Source of the DNA: Cyanobacteria bacterium J069
GTDB lineage: Bacteria > Cyanobacteriota > Cyanobacteriia > Elainellales > Elainellaceae
Length of the DNA stretch: 35,514 nt
Reading direction: 5' to 3'
Assembly (NCBI GenBank): GCA_003695655.1
Contig: RFIF01000572.1
Coordinates: 1 to 35,514, forward strand
Part shown: one piece after another, positions 19,165 through 27,647 of the stretch
Numbering within the stretch: position 1 is the stretch's first letter
How the letters are laid out: each line of letters begins with the position of its first letter
Program-made: the position numbers and the translations under genes
Notes under the pieces: generated by a model
Told to the model about the DNA's origin: nothing
Databases searched by the model: none
Seen by the model: only the letters and a program-made list of their open reading frames with translations

Positions 19165-19713
19165 AGTGTTGTTCGTCCTCCATCCATACTGGCGGGTTCG
19201 CGGAATCTAGGGGGCTGGCTTAAAAACCCGGCTATTGGCCTAGGGCGTTTCAATTTTAGAGAATTTTCGGCAACCTTTCCCAAACCAGATCCGGGTGGAC
19301 AGTTAAAAAATCCCAGAAAGGTCTGATTTTCAGGGCGATACATCTTCAGAAATCAGCTTAGAAATCAACATCCACAGCGTTCCTTAGCGTTCCTTTAAAG
19401 GAATTCCCTTAAAACATTCTCTAACCAGGACGAATCTAGTCTTTGCCAGGTTCTGCCAGCTTTTGGGAATTTTGGTGGGGCATAGGCTATACGGCAGCGC
19501 ACCGTTACTTTAAGATCTGGGGCAAAGCTGGGCACCCTGGAAAGGAAATGGGGAACGGGTGCATAGGATCGACAGAATCGACCAACACAGCGACCAACAC
19601 AGCGACCAACACAGCGACCAACACAGCGACCAAAACAGCGACCAAAACGCAGCACCAGGACTGAGAACTGGTCTGCTTGACACGCTCATTACTGAATCAT
19701 GGGGAGAACCGCG
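19165..19713. other. Divergent intergenic region with palindrome and 12-bp tandem repeat
   Basis: This 549-bp gap separates exbB (minus) from the TPR gene (plus). It contains a near-perfect 20-bp palindrome, TTTAAAGGAATTCCCTTAAA at 19394-19413, which could be a protein-binding site, and a 12-bp repeat array at 19581-19652. The open frames across the repeat exist because 12 is a multiple of three; none looks like a gene. Confidence 0.6.
19581..19652. repeat. 12-bp tandem repeat, six copies
   Basis: ACCAACACAGCG occurs four times perfectly (19581-19628), then as ACCAAAACAGCG (19629-19640) and a degraded copy ACCAAAACGCAG (19641-19652). It stands about 60 bp upstream of the TPR gene start and there are no spacers, so it is not a CRISPR. 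Confidence 0.92.
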
Positions 19714-21189
19714 ATGCATCCAGCGCAACGAAGTCATCTAACGCATCTGTCGTTTCGTGTGCTGCGGCTGACGCGATCGCACCGGAGAATCCTCCATACG
19801 GCTCGCCAGCTTGCCAACTGGCGTGTGCCTGTGATGGCTGGGCTGTCGGCCCTCTGGATTAGCAGTGCAGGGCTGACTGGGGCGCTGGCGCAGACTGCGC
19901 TTCCTCAGGCGGCGCAGCGGGCCTACGACAGCGGCGTTAGAAAGCTGAATGATCGCGACTATAGCGGCAGCATTGCAGACTTGACCCAAGCGCTGAGTTT
20001 CAGTCCCAGTAGCGCGGCGATCTATGCCATGCGGGGCGCAGCCTATGCGGGGTTGGGGCAGTTTGAACCCGCGATCGCCGACTATACCGCCGCCCTACAA
20101 CTCAACCCAACCTACGCCGATGTCTATTTCAATCGGGGCGTGGCCTATTACAGCGTGGGCAATGCAAGTGCTGCCCTCAGCGACTTTAATCAGGCCGCCC
20201 AACTGACGCCCAACCGGGCCGAGACCTATCTGAATCAGGGGCGGGCGCTGGTGGCGATGGGCGACTTGGGCGGGGCGATCGCCGCTTTTAATCAGGCGAT
20301 CGCCCTCCAGGCAAACTATCCCGAAGCATACCTGAATCGGGGCGTGGTGCGGGCACAGCAGGGCGATCATGCCGCCGCGATCGCCGACTATGACCAGGCA
20401 ATTGGCCAGCGCGCTGGCTATGCCGATGCCTATCTCAATCGCGGTAGCTCCTACTTTGCCCAGGGCAACCTGGAGGCAGCGCTGTTTGACTTTAGCGAGG
20501 CGATCGCCAAAGACAACACCTCAGCCGTGGCCTATTTCAACCGGGGCTATGTCGCCGGAACGCTGGGCGATCGCCGGGCAGCCCTGGCTGATTTCAACCA
20601 GGCTATTCAGCTTGATCCAAGTTATACCGCTGCCTATATGAACCGGGGCGTTTTGCGGGCGGCCGGCGGCAACCTAGAGGGGGCAATCAGCGACCTCAAC
20701 CAGGCGATCGCCCTGTCGCCTGATGCCGCACCTGCCTATAAAGCGAGAGCCGATGTGCTAATGCAAACGGGAGACACCCAGCAGGCGATCGCCGACTATA
20801 GCCGCGCCATCGAGCGCCAGCCCAACGACGCCAGCCTGCTGATCGCCCGCGCCGACGCCCGCATTGCCCGCAGCGACCTGTCCGGGGCCAACCAAGACCT
20901 GACGCAGGCGATCGCCCTCCGCCCCAACGACGCCCAGGCCTATGGCCAACGGGGTGCTGTGCGCTTGCGCCTCGGCGATGCCCGGAGCGCCCTCAACGAC
21001 CTCAACCAGGCAACTCGGCTCAATCCACAAGATGCCGACAGCTTTTATAACCGGGGCATTGTCAAAGCCAGATTGGGCGATCGCTCTGGGGCCCTGGCCG
21101 ACCTACGCCAGTCTGCCGAACTCTACCGCCAGCAGAGCAGCGCCGAGGGCTATCGGAATGCGATCGCCGAAATCGCCGCCATTCAATAA
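19714..21189 (+). CDS. Exported protein with twelve tetratricopeptide repeats
   Basis: TPR proteins are helical scaffolds for protein-protein contacts. From the ATG at 19714 the product is 491 residues. An ATG five codons upstream is possible, but GGGGAG lies 7 nt before 19714. A long basic leader is followed by a hydrophobic core (VMAGLSALWISSAGLTGALA) and a likely signal peptidase site at ALA-Q, so the mature protein is probably periplasmic; M46 (19834) could be a shorter start. Twelve 34-residue TPR units fill the rest, with consensus AYxNRGxxxxxxGDxxxAIADxxQAIxLxP. HIP1 sites recur in phase because GCGATCGCC encodes the AIA of the repeats. No enzyme domain is seen. Confidence 0.9.
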   Translation: MHPAQRSHLTHLSFRVLRLTRSHRRILHTARQLANWRVPVMAGLSALWISSAGLTGALAQTALPQAAQRAYDSGVRKLNDRDYSGSIADLTQALSFSPSSAAIYAMRGAAYAGLGQFEPAIADYTAALQLNPTYADVYFNRGVAYYSVGNASAALSDFNQAAQLTPNRAETYLNQGRALVAMGDLGGAIAAFNQAIALQANYPEAYLNRGVVRAQQGDHAAAIADYDQAIGQRAGYADAYLNRGSSYFAQGNLEAALFDFSEAIAKDNTSAVAYFNRGYVAGTLGDRRAALADFNQAIQLDPSYTAAYMNRGVLRAAGGNLEGAISDLNQAIALSPDAAPAYKARADVLMQTGDTQQAIADYSRAIERQPNDASLLIARADARIARSDLSGANQDLTQAIALRPNDAQAYGQRGAVRLRLGDARSALNDLNQATRLNPQDADSFYNRGIVKARLGDRSGALADLRQSAELYRQQSSAEGYRNAIAEIAAIQ

Positions 21190-21261
21190 ATCCCTGACGG
21201 AACCCAAGCTCTGCCCCAGCTCTGTGTAGGCGTGAGTCGTTGCGCCATTATGCACGACGGC

Positions 21262-21945
21262 TCACGTCGGCAGTCGATTCATCCAAGCTGCGACTAGCCC
21301 AATAATGGCGATGTGCGCCGGATAAAACCAGTAAAACCAGCGGGCTTTGGGGCCGCGTTCGCAGTTTGCCAGAGCAAAGATCAACGCAGCACCGCCAGCC
21401 AAAAACTGCATACTATCCGGCAACACCAGTGCCGTCAGTGCCGCAAAAACGCTCCAGGTTGACCACCATAGCAGCGTCGGCTTATATTGTCCGACCAGCG
21501 CAATCATGGCAATTCCGTAGGCGTCGTAGTTAAAGTTAGCCAGCTCTGCTACTACGGCTCCGCCAATCCAGATCAGCACTGCCCAGCCAGGCCACAGCCG
21601 AGCGCCACGCAAACACAGCAGCCCCAGCAACAGTGTAAATAAGATGTTGAAATCTTCCCCCAGATCAATCCCAAACGTGAGCTGGTAAATGGGCTGAGAG
21701 AGGATCGCCATACCCAAAAGGCGCAGCGCATATTGTTGGAAATTCTGCGTGTGGGCCTCGCCTTGCACCAGCAGCCACGCAAACAGCGGAAAGCTGAGCC
21801 GTCCCAAGCTGTAGCAAAGTAGCCCCAAATCAGTCTCTCGCAGGAAGACGTATCCAAGATGATCAATCACCATCAAACCCGCAGCCAGCAGCTTGATTTG
21901 ATAGTTGGTCAAAGTTGCAAAGCGGGCTGGAAAATCTGAAAACAC
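21262..21945 (-). CDS. TraX-family integral membrane protein
   Basis: This 227-residue, very hydrophobic protein has about seven or eight membrane spans and the TraX family start NYQIKLLAAGLMVIDHLGYVF, with LSFPLFAWLLVQGEAHT following. TraX acetylates F-pilin in the F plasmid. Chromosomal homologues are widespread, their substrates are unknown, and nothing here suggests conjugation. The C-terminal segment RWFYWFYPAHIAIIGLVA is the typical last span. The start is a GTG at 21943-21945; a slightly later start is possible. It is convergent with the TPR gene. Confidence 0.85.
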   Translation of the reverse strand: MFSDFPARFATLTNYQIKLLAAGLMVIDHLGYVFLRETDLGLLCYSLGRLSFPLFAWLLVQGEAHTQNFQQYALRLLGMAILSQPIYQLTFGIDLGEDFNILFTLLLGLLCLRGARLWPGWAVLIWIGGAVVAELANFNYDAYGIAMIALVGQYKPTLLWWSTWSVFAALTALVLPDSMQFLAGGAALIFALANCERGPKARWFYWFYPAHIAIIGLVAAWMNRLPT

Positions 21946-22157
21946 AGCACTAATCCGAACTGTATGCAGGATATCGCAACTTAGGAATTTGGGTTTTCGC
22001 GACTATGCGCTACTAGGCAACCTTGAAACAAGGCTGCTAGTGTATACGTGGATTGAACGAGCCGGGAAGCAGAACGCAAGTTCAACCTGATTTCAAATCA
22101 CCTGATTTCAACCCGGTTGTACCATTCTGGTTTGACAACACGCCCCCCTAAGCAATC

Positions 22158-22691
22158 ATGAGTAAACAACTTTCTGATCAGGCTAACAAACTCTGGACGC
22201 TGATCACGGAACCCAGCACAGCAAAAACCTATCGAGAATCGCTGGATGTTTCCTGGAAGATTTTAAAGGAGACGGGGAATTTTCTTTGGCTGGTGCTTTG
22301 CTTGTCGCTGGTCGGGATTGACTGGTTCTGGGAGAATTCTATTGCAGCCGGTCGCAAGACGCGCGACTGGGTAAACGATGTAACGACTGCCGAAAAGCCT
22401 TCTCCAGAGCAGCTTTTGACGCCGGAAACCGGAAAGAAACTGCTAGAGACGGGCAAATCGACGCTGGATACAGCGATCGCCGCCGCCCGCAAGCAGCTTG
22501 GTCTGTCGGAAAAGCCCGCAACCCCGGCTGCCCCGTCCAGCCCGCCCGCCGTTGCGACGCCGACTCCAGTGGCGAGCACTCCAGTAACGACTACTGCCCC
22601 GCCCGCAGCTAGCTCTCCGCCAGCGCCTCCCTCAGATCCCATTGACCCTGTGCTAGAAACGCCCACTGCAATCGGGGCGACTGAGGAATAG
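22158..22691 (+). CDS. Single-membrane-span protein with Pro/Ala/Thr-rich tail, unknown function
   Basis: I do not recognise this 177-residue protein. An amphipathic N-terminal part (SKQLSDQANKLWTLITEPST) precedes one hydrophobic segment (about residues 40-56, GNFLWLVLCLSLVGIDWFW). A helical charged region and then a disordered tail of Pro, Ala, Thr and Ser (about 118-177) follow. The arrangement suggests a membrane-anchored protein with a flexible extension. The ATG at 22158 is the first in frame. It precedes rpsN by 207 bp in the same direction but is probably separate, since a promoter-like element lies between them. Confidence 0.75.
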   Translation: MSKQLSDQANKLWTLITEPSTAKTYRESLDVSWKILKETGNFLWLVLCLSLVGIDWFWENSIAAGRKTRDWVNDVTTAEKPSPEQLLTPETGKKLLETGKSTLDTAIAAARKQLGLSEKPATPAAPSSPPAVATPTPVASTPVTTTAPPAASSPPAPPSDPIDPVLETPTAIGATEE

Positions 22692-22849
22692 CTTAATATC
22701 CCTTGGCAGCAGAATGGTAGAAGCCCTGGCGGCATGTAGGGTGGCGGAGGGCTGGCTTCAACGCTGGGCTGGCTGGTGGCGATCGCCGCTGGGAAAAGCC
22801 TGAGCCGTTTAAGTGTCGAAGCATTCTTCATGCACACTAGGCTTGTAGC

Positions 22850-22858
22850 TGTTACAAT
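22850..22858 (+). promoter_or_regulatory. Extended -10 promoter candidate for rpsN
   Basis: TGTTACAAT fits the extended -10 pattern TGnTANNNT and lies 41 bp before the rpsN start codon. No convincing -35 element was found, as is common with extended -10 promoters. Confidence 0.4.
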
Positions 22859-22898
22859 AGAGAACGCTGTCTAAATCAAAAGGTGAATGTGAGTATTC

Positions 22899-23201
22899 AT
22901 GGCTAAGAAGAGCATGATCGAGCGTGAGAAAAAGCGGGAAAGGCTGGTTGCCAAATATGCAGCCAAGCGAGAGTCTCTCATGGAAGAATTTGCGAATGCC
23001 GCAACGCAGCAAGAAAAGCTCGAAATTCACCGGAAGATTCAGCAACTGCCTCGCAACAGCGCCCCCACTCGCCACCGCAACCGCTGTTGGCTGACTGGAC
23101 GCTCCAGAGGCTACTATCGTGACTTTGGTCTGTCTCGCCATGTCATTCGAGAAATGGCGCACCAGGGTTTGCTTCCTGGTGTTGTGAAGTCAAGCTGGTA
23201 A
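22899..23201 (+). CDS. rpsN: 30S ribosomal protein S14
   Basis: S14 binds the 3' domain of 16S rRNA and is needed for assembly of the small subunit head. The 100-residue product, [20 protein letters not shown], with the signature [21 protein letters not shown] near residues 60-80 and ending [11 protein letters not shown], is the zinc-independent long form. It is a lone ribosomal gene, not within a large ribosomal protein operon, which is usual for cyanobacterial rpsN. Confidence 0.97.
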   Translation: MAKKSMIEREKKRERLVAKYAAKRESLMEEFANAATQQEKLEIHRKIQQLPRNSAPTRHRNRCWLTGRSRGYYRDFGLSRHVIREMAHQGLLPGVVKSSW

Positions 23202-23335
23202 GGTTCACTCCCAAGTGGCGATCGCCACCCTGAATCCAGCCGCACTTAAAGCGCATTAGTTTAAGCATATTAGGCATATTAGTTTAAGCACATTAGACTA
23301 GGTCTACTAGACGGCGCATTAGAGATAGTTGAGTT

Positions 23336-23677
23336 TTGAATCAGCATCCACTCCAGCCCGGGCAAGTTTTTTCGAGTCCGGGCTGTTGCTATACCTACCG
23401 CATTTTGGGGCCCTGCTGTCGCCTGTTTGATCGAGACGAGTTGCCCTATCCCTGCTGTCGGCTAGAATGGCGTGGCAAAGAGCCAAGCTGGCGACGCATT
23501 GGGCGACGACTGGTGCCAGACATGGGGGCGCGGTCTTCGCCTTCCTATGCCGTTGAAATTTTGGGACAAGAGCAGGCAAGTGAACCGTTTGTGGTCACTT
23601 TTTATTGGCTAAAACTGCCGTCTGAACAGCGCGAGTGGTGGTATTCGCGCAGGCTGAAACTTGAAGAAGATGCCTAA
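23336..23677 (+). CDS. Cysteine-rich small protein of unknown function, TTG start
   Basis: This 113-residue product has CC pairs in GCCYTYRI, GPCCRLF and PYPCCRLEW within the first 45 residues and a basic, Trp-rich remainder (PFVVTFYWLKLPSEQREWWY). A stop codon lies two codons before the TTG at 23336 and the next ATG is at residue 63, so TTG is the only reasonable start. The three CC pairs could bind metal, but no known zinc-finger spacing is met. The upstream 130 bp hold an imperfect repeat of GCATTAGTTTAAGCA (23252-23295). Function unknown. Confidence 0.6.
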   Translation: MNQHPLQPGQVFSSPGCCYTYRILGPCCRLFDRDELPYPCCRLEWRGKEPSWRRIGRRLVPDMGARSSPSYAVEILGQEQASEPFVVTFYWLKLPSEQREWWYSRRLKLEEDA

Positions 23678-23833
23678 GGTCAGGCTTGCTATAGGGCGCA
23701 TCATCAATTCACCTCAGAACTCTTGAGGAATCAGCACTATCGCGCCCGCCCCAGCAGGTCAAGCTTGGGGCTGAAACCCGCAAGAAACTAGTGTTTTGCT
23801 GACAATTGATGACAGCCCGTAGCGCCCGGCTCG

Positions 23834-24355
23834 TTAGTTTTCGCTAAATTTCGGCTGATTTTCAATCACTTGATGAGCGATCGCCTCTAGCACAGGCACC
23901 GATGCCGACGACACCAGCGTAGACGGGTACACCGCCGTTCCCAGGCTGGGGTGCAAAATCACACGGCAGTTGCCACAGTGCCCAGTCGAGTAACCCAAGG
24001 CTGACCCCGCCACAGCGACATCATCCAAGGACAGGGTGCCTGCCCCAGACAACATTGGCCATCCGGTTCGCGGATCAAAGACTTCTGCGAGATAGCCTTC
24101 ATTCTGGAGCATTTGGGCGATTGCCCCTCCTAAAACGAGAAAGTGCGATCGCAGATGCTCCTTTTCATGCTCGGTATCGGCCGTCCGCTCCACCAGCGCA
24201 ACCTGACTCGGTTGCAGCAACACTAGCATCGACGCAATCGGCTGCGACCATCCGGGCAGCAGGCGCGGCTGATGTCGCAACAGATAATCGCTGGGCGGAT
24301 GAACCGAGTAATACACAGCAGTGTGCCGGAAAGCAAGACTGTCGAGAACGGGCAA
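23834..24355 (-). CDS. MMADHC-like protein (cobalamin trafficking family homologue)
   Basis: The C-terminal half (EGYLAEVFDPRTGWPMLSGAG, then LGYSTGHCGNCRVILHPSLG) resembles the human cblD protein MMADHC, which directs vitamin B12 to methionine synthase or methylmalonyl-CoA mutase. Cyanobacteria carry short homologues annotated as methylmalonic aciduria and homocystinuria type D proteins. Role in bacteria is not established. Two cysteines, C127 and C130, form a CxxC near the position of the human cysteine pair. The given start is a TTG with a stop only five codons upstream; a GTG at 24316, giving MYYSVHPPSDYLL, is an equally good start (160 residues). No cobalamin genes adjoin. Confidence 0.75.
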   Translation of the reverse strand: MPVLDSLAFRHTAVYYSVHPPSDYLLRHQPRLLPGWSQPIASMLVLLQPSQVALVERTADTEHEKEHLRSHFLVLGGAIAQMLQNEGYLAEVFDPRTGWPMLSGAGTLSLDDVAVAGSALGYSTGHCGNCRVILHPSLGTAVYPSTLVSSASVPVLEAIAHQVIENQPKFSEN

Positions 24356-24516
24356 ATCGAGTTTTTCTTAAACCTGCCTTTACCAAAAGATCGGGGAAAC
24401 CCGCTAGGATTCAGGACGCTGGGCTACGTCATGTTAGGCAAGCAACTTGGGCAAGCATATGCCGGATAATACACGCCTGGCAGTCAGCGTAGCTAAAAAA
24501 TCTATGAGCAAAATCT

Positions 24517-24963
24517 ATGAGTGAACTGATTGTGGCAGTGTTTGACCAAAAGCTGGCAGCCGATCAGGCGCTGCTCGATCTGCTGGGTCGTGAGCAATCC
24601 CACCTGACGGATTTTGAAGATGCAGTGGTGGTCGTCAAAAACGCAGACGGAAAAATTCGGGTCAAGGCCTATCATGACTTGCTGGAACCCGTCGGTGAGT
24701 TAAGCAACGACCTCTGGGGTGGCATCGTTAGCTCAGTTGTGTTTCATCGCTCGCTGGCGATCGCCCATGAGGTCTTCAATCCTGACTTTCTGAATCAAGT
24801 CGAAGACGCTCTCCAGCCTGGATCGTCAGCGTTGCTGGTGCTGGTTCATCCCGAAGCCTCGGCGCGCATTGTTGAGGAGTTGTCTGAGCTAAGCAGTGTC
24901 ATCATCAAAACGCCGCTGCCCGAAGCCAAACGCAAATCGCTGAAGTCTCTGTCGGCTTCCTAA
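24517..24963 (+). CDS. DUF1269 family protein
   Basis: This 148-residue protein matches the DUF1269 pattern: MSELIVAVFDQKLAADQALLDL, then LTDFEDAVVVVKNADGKIRVKAYHDL, and a C-terminal SSALLVLVHPEASARIVEEL. Family members are small and of unknown function; the glycine-rich hydrophobic middle of many members is shortened here to LWGGIVSSVVF. The start region contains a 13-bp duplication (AAAATCTATGAGC, 24497-24521), so a second ATG at 24504 opens a six-codon frame (MSKIYE) whose TGA overlaps the gene's own start as ATGAGTGA. Confidence 0.8.
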   Translation: MSELIVAVFDQKLAADQALLDLLGREQSHLTDFEDAVVVVKNADGKIRVKAYHDLLEPVGELSNDLWGGIVSSVVFHRSLAIAHEVFNPDFLNQVEDALQPGSSALLVLVHPEASARIVEELSELSSVIIKTPLPEAKRKSLKSLSAS

Positions 24964-24968
24964 TCGCT

Positions 24969-24992
24969 TTCTAAGCCAGGTTCTAAGCCAGG
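24969..24992. repeat. 12-bp tandem duplication
   Basis: TTCTAAGCCAGG occurs twice without a spacer just after the DUF1269 stop codon. The rest of the gap to 25178 shows no gene. Confidence 0.85.
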
Positions 24993-25178
24993 CAGACCGG
25001 CTGCTAAAAATCGACTGTCAGATTTGGCTGAATAGCCCAGAGATGGGATAGAAAAATGTTTGATCTCATCTTCGGGCTGTGTTTCAACCAGATGCATATC
25101 AAACCGTAAAGTTGAATTTAGCAAAGGCTTGAAACCTGACTCTTAAAACCTGACCCCTGACCTCTATCCCCCAACCTG

Positions 25179-27260
25179 TTACTTGGGAAAGCTGGGCAGA
25201 TCGATCGCTGCCAGCGACGAGAGCTTCTTGGTAGGACGAGTTGGGTAGACGACGGGAGCCAAATTCTCTGCGGCTTCTGGATTGGGGGCGTCGGAGCCAG
25301 CGATGGGTGTTGCGGCATCTGCCGCAGACGCAGTGGCCCAGCGATGCGTCTCAAATGGCATTGTCAGCAGCTTGGGCTGAACCGGAGTCGCTCGGGGCGG
25401 CATCGGCGGAATGGGTGCAGAGGCGGCCGGCGTAAAAGCTGAGGAACGGGCAGCAGTCCGTTCAGACTCGGCCCCTTCTGACTCAGCCCCTTCTGACTCA
25501 GCAAATGCAGGAGATGGACGTTTGAGATCGGATGGCTGAGCAGCCGGAGTAGCAGCCGTTGACGGCAGGTGCGGCGGCGCGGCAGGCGGCGGACTGGGTG
25601 GCACAGCCAAATCCAGATTGTTACCAGCGGCGATCGCCTCGGTGGAGAGCGCTGCCAACTGGTCAATCAGCCCCGCTTGCAGCAGATCTTCCGCTGACCC
25701 CTCCACCAATTTTGCCAGGTCTTGCCAGAGAGAGGTTTCGGCATCGCCATCGGTGCTAGGGGCACTGCCCACTTCGTTCACCAGTTCTGTAAACTCTCGG
25801 AACAATGAGCGGATATTGTCGGCAGCGGCGGCCTCAGTGGCCGCCAGCTCTGGCGAGGTAGCAGAAGACGGAGCGATCGCCGCCCCATCAGCCTCCGGTG
25901 CCATCCTCATCGCGTCTACCGATTGACCAAAATTGAGGGCAATAACGTTGGCAGCGGTGTCATTGGGAGGCGTCACACCGCTGACTTCCGCAACCGCTGG
26001 TGACTCTGAATCTGCTTCACTGCTCCGGCTTGCTCCTGCACCCGCTGGGTGATCCGAATTGTCGGCATCATTCGACCCAGCATTACTAGAGAGATGCAAA
26101 GAACTAACGCTCGAATCATCAGCAGACAAGTCTGCATCTGCTAAAGCCACCTCTGCCAGCCAGGATGCCGAGTCCTCCCCCTCCGCAGAGCGACTCGCCA
26201 GCACATCCACTAGCTTAGAGGGCACGACTGACTGAGCCGATTCCGCCGACCAAGGCTGGATCGTCGAGGCTCTGGGCAGCAAAGACGGAGCAGCCAGCAA
26301 TTCAGCCGTGGCTCCGGTTTCCTGCCAGGGCTGGGCAGTTGGCGGAGCATCCGTTTCTCCTGGGGATTCCAGCAGCGCGGCAGGCACCTCCAGACAGCGC
26401 TCAAGTGCTGCCTTGAACTGGAGGGTATAGCGCTGCTGTCGCTGGAGGCGCGCCTGCAAATCTCGCGCCAGGGCTTCACTGCGGCCGAGGCGCTGCGACT
26501 GTTCCTCATATTGCTGCTGGGTTCGCGCACAGTCTTGCTCAAGCTGGGTAATACGCTCCTGGCTCAGCGTCAGTTCCTGAGATAGAGTCTCTGCTAAGAC
26601 CTGCTGGCGATGGCCAAGCTGCTGCGCGGCTTCTAGCTGCTCTGTAAGCTGGATTACCTGCTGCTCCAGGGCTTGGGCTGTGATCTGCAACCGCTCTATA
26701 TCCGGCATTGCCCCGGTTTCTGCTTGCCGCCGCTCCAGCGCGTCTTCAAGCATCGATACGCGGTCGAGTAGGGCATTGTTGCACTGATTGAGTTCTTGAA
26801 TCAGGCTAATCATGTCGGCAACCTGGGGTGCTGCCTGTGCTGCATCAGCAGCCCCAGCCGGCGTTGCCACGTTCCAACTAGGGCGCTCTGGGGAAATCCG
26901 GCGCGTTGCGGGCTGGGAAATGGGTTGAGCGGGTTGAGAATTCGGCTGTGGTGCGGGCCGGGAAATGGGTTGGATGGGCTGAATGTTGGGTTTTGCCTGT
27001 CCATACATCGCCTGCCGCTCGATGGCGTCGGCACTAATCGCGTTGGGGAAATTCACAGGCTGCCACTCTTCCCAAGGTTCAGCCGGAGGCTGGGGCGCAG
27101 GCGTGGCATCCGGAGCACCTGCTCCCTCAACTGCGGCGGATGCTGGCTCTGCACTCGGCTCGGTCGAAAATTCTGCCCAGCCAGCAAACCAGCTTGAAGG
27201 GGATGGCAGGTTTTCCGAGTGGGGGGTTTGTTCGTTGGGGGAAGAGTTTGGCTCGCTCAT
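25179..27260 (-). CDS. Coiled-coil protein with long Pro/Ala/Ser-rich flanks, unknown function
   Basis: The 693-residue product has no signal peptide or membrane span. Residues 1-145 are disordered and rich in Pro, Gln and Ser, with repeats such as QPIQPIS. Residues about 149-293 are a long heptad-patterned coiled coil (ISLIQELNQCNNALLDRVSM to LQFKAALERCLEV). The remainder is low-complexity Ala/Ser/Glu sequence with a directly repeated ESEGA unit. The protein closes with KKLSSLAAIDLPSFPK, which looks like a conserved terminal motif. Such proteins are usually scaffolds, but no role can be assigned. The ATG at 27258-27260 is the first in frame. The gene is not closely linked to either neighbour. 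Confidence 0.8.
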   Translation of the reverse strand: MSEPNSSPNEQTPHSENLPSPSSWFAGWAEFSTEPSAEPASAAVEGAGAPDATPAPQPPAEPWEEWQPVNFPNAISADAIERQAMYGQAKPNIQPIQPISRPAPQPNSQPAQPISQPATRRISPERPSWNVATPAGAADAAQAAPQVADMISLIQELNQCNNALLDRVSMLEDALERRQAETGAMPDIERLQITAQALEQQVIQLTEQLEAAQQLGHRQQVLAETLSQELTLSQERITQLEQDCARTQQQYEEQSQRLGRSEALARDLQARLQRQQRYTLQFKAALERCLEVPAALLESPGETDAPPTAQPWQETGATAELLAAPSLLPRASTIQPWSAESAQSVVPSKLVDVLASRSAEGEDSASWLAEVALADADLSADDSSVSSLHLSSNAGSNDADNSDHPAGAGASRSSEADSESPAVAEVSGVTPPNDTAANVIALNFGQSVDAMRMAPEADGAAIAPSSATSPELAATEAAAADNIRSLFREFTELVNEVGSAPSTDGDAETSLWQDLAKLVEGSAEDLLQAGLIDQLAALSTEAIAAGNNLDLAVPPSPPPAAPPHLPSTAATPAAQPSDLKRPSPAFAESEGAESEGAESERTAARSSAFTPAASAPIPPMPPRATPVQPKLLTMPFETHRWATASAADAATPIAGSDAPNPEAAENLAPVVYPTRPTKKLSSLAAIDLPSFPK

Positions 27261-27647
27261 CGATTTAGCCTGGCGGGGAGGGAAGCGGTAAACAATTAAA
27301 GACCTAACCTTGGTAACACAGAAATTTGACTTGGGAACGGTTTTTTACCGAATCCTTTGCGAAGTTCTGCAAGTTCTGCATAATTTTTCGGGAAATGGGT
27401 ACATTTGTGGCGCATTTGGAGGATATTGCCGCAATCACGATATCGCCGTACTGGTTGAAGAAATGGTAGACGATTTTATGCGGTTTGAGCCTCAGCGTTG
27501 CGGATGTGTCAATCCTAGCGAATGCTGAGTTAAGGGGGACTCTGGTCGGGGCGGACTCTGGTCGGGGCGGACTCTGGTCGGGGCGGACTCTAGTTAGGCG
27601 AACTCTAGGCAGGGCGAACTCTAGGTGGGGCGATCGCCCTTGTCGGG
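27261..27647. other. Intergenic region with 16-bp repeats
   Basis: This 387-bp gap lies between two minus-strand genes. Its half near 27260 is AT-rich and likely holds the promoter of the coiled-coil gene; the other half carries the tandem array at 27537-27631. No coding region is supported. Confidence 0.6.
27537..27631. repeat. 16-bp tandem repeat, six copies
   Basis: GGACTCTGGTCGGGGC occurs three times perfectly (27537-27584). Three diverged copies follow at 27585, 27600 and 27616, keeping the core ACTCTAG or ACTCTGG. The array ends 16 bp from the stop codon of the pyruvyl transferase gene. Confidence 0.92.

Noticed and set aside
19395-19737. Frames encoding CWSL, VGRC or DQHS peptide repeats
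   Set aside because: They exist only because the 12-bp DNA repeat is a multiple of three. No start signals or conserved flanks.
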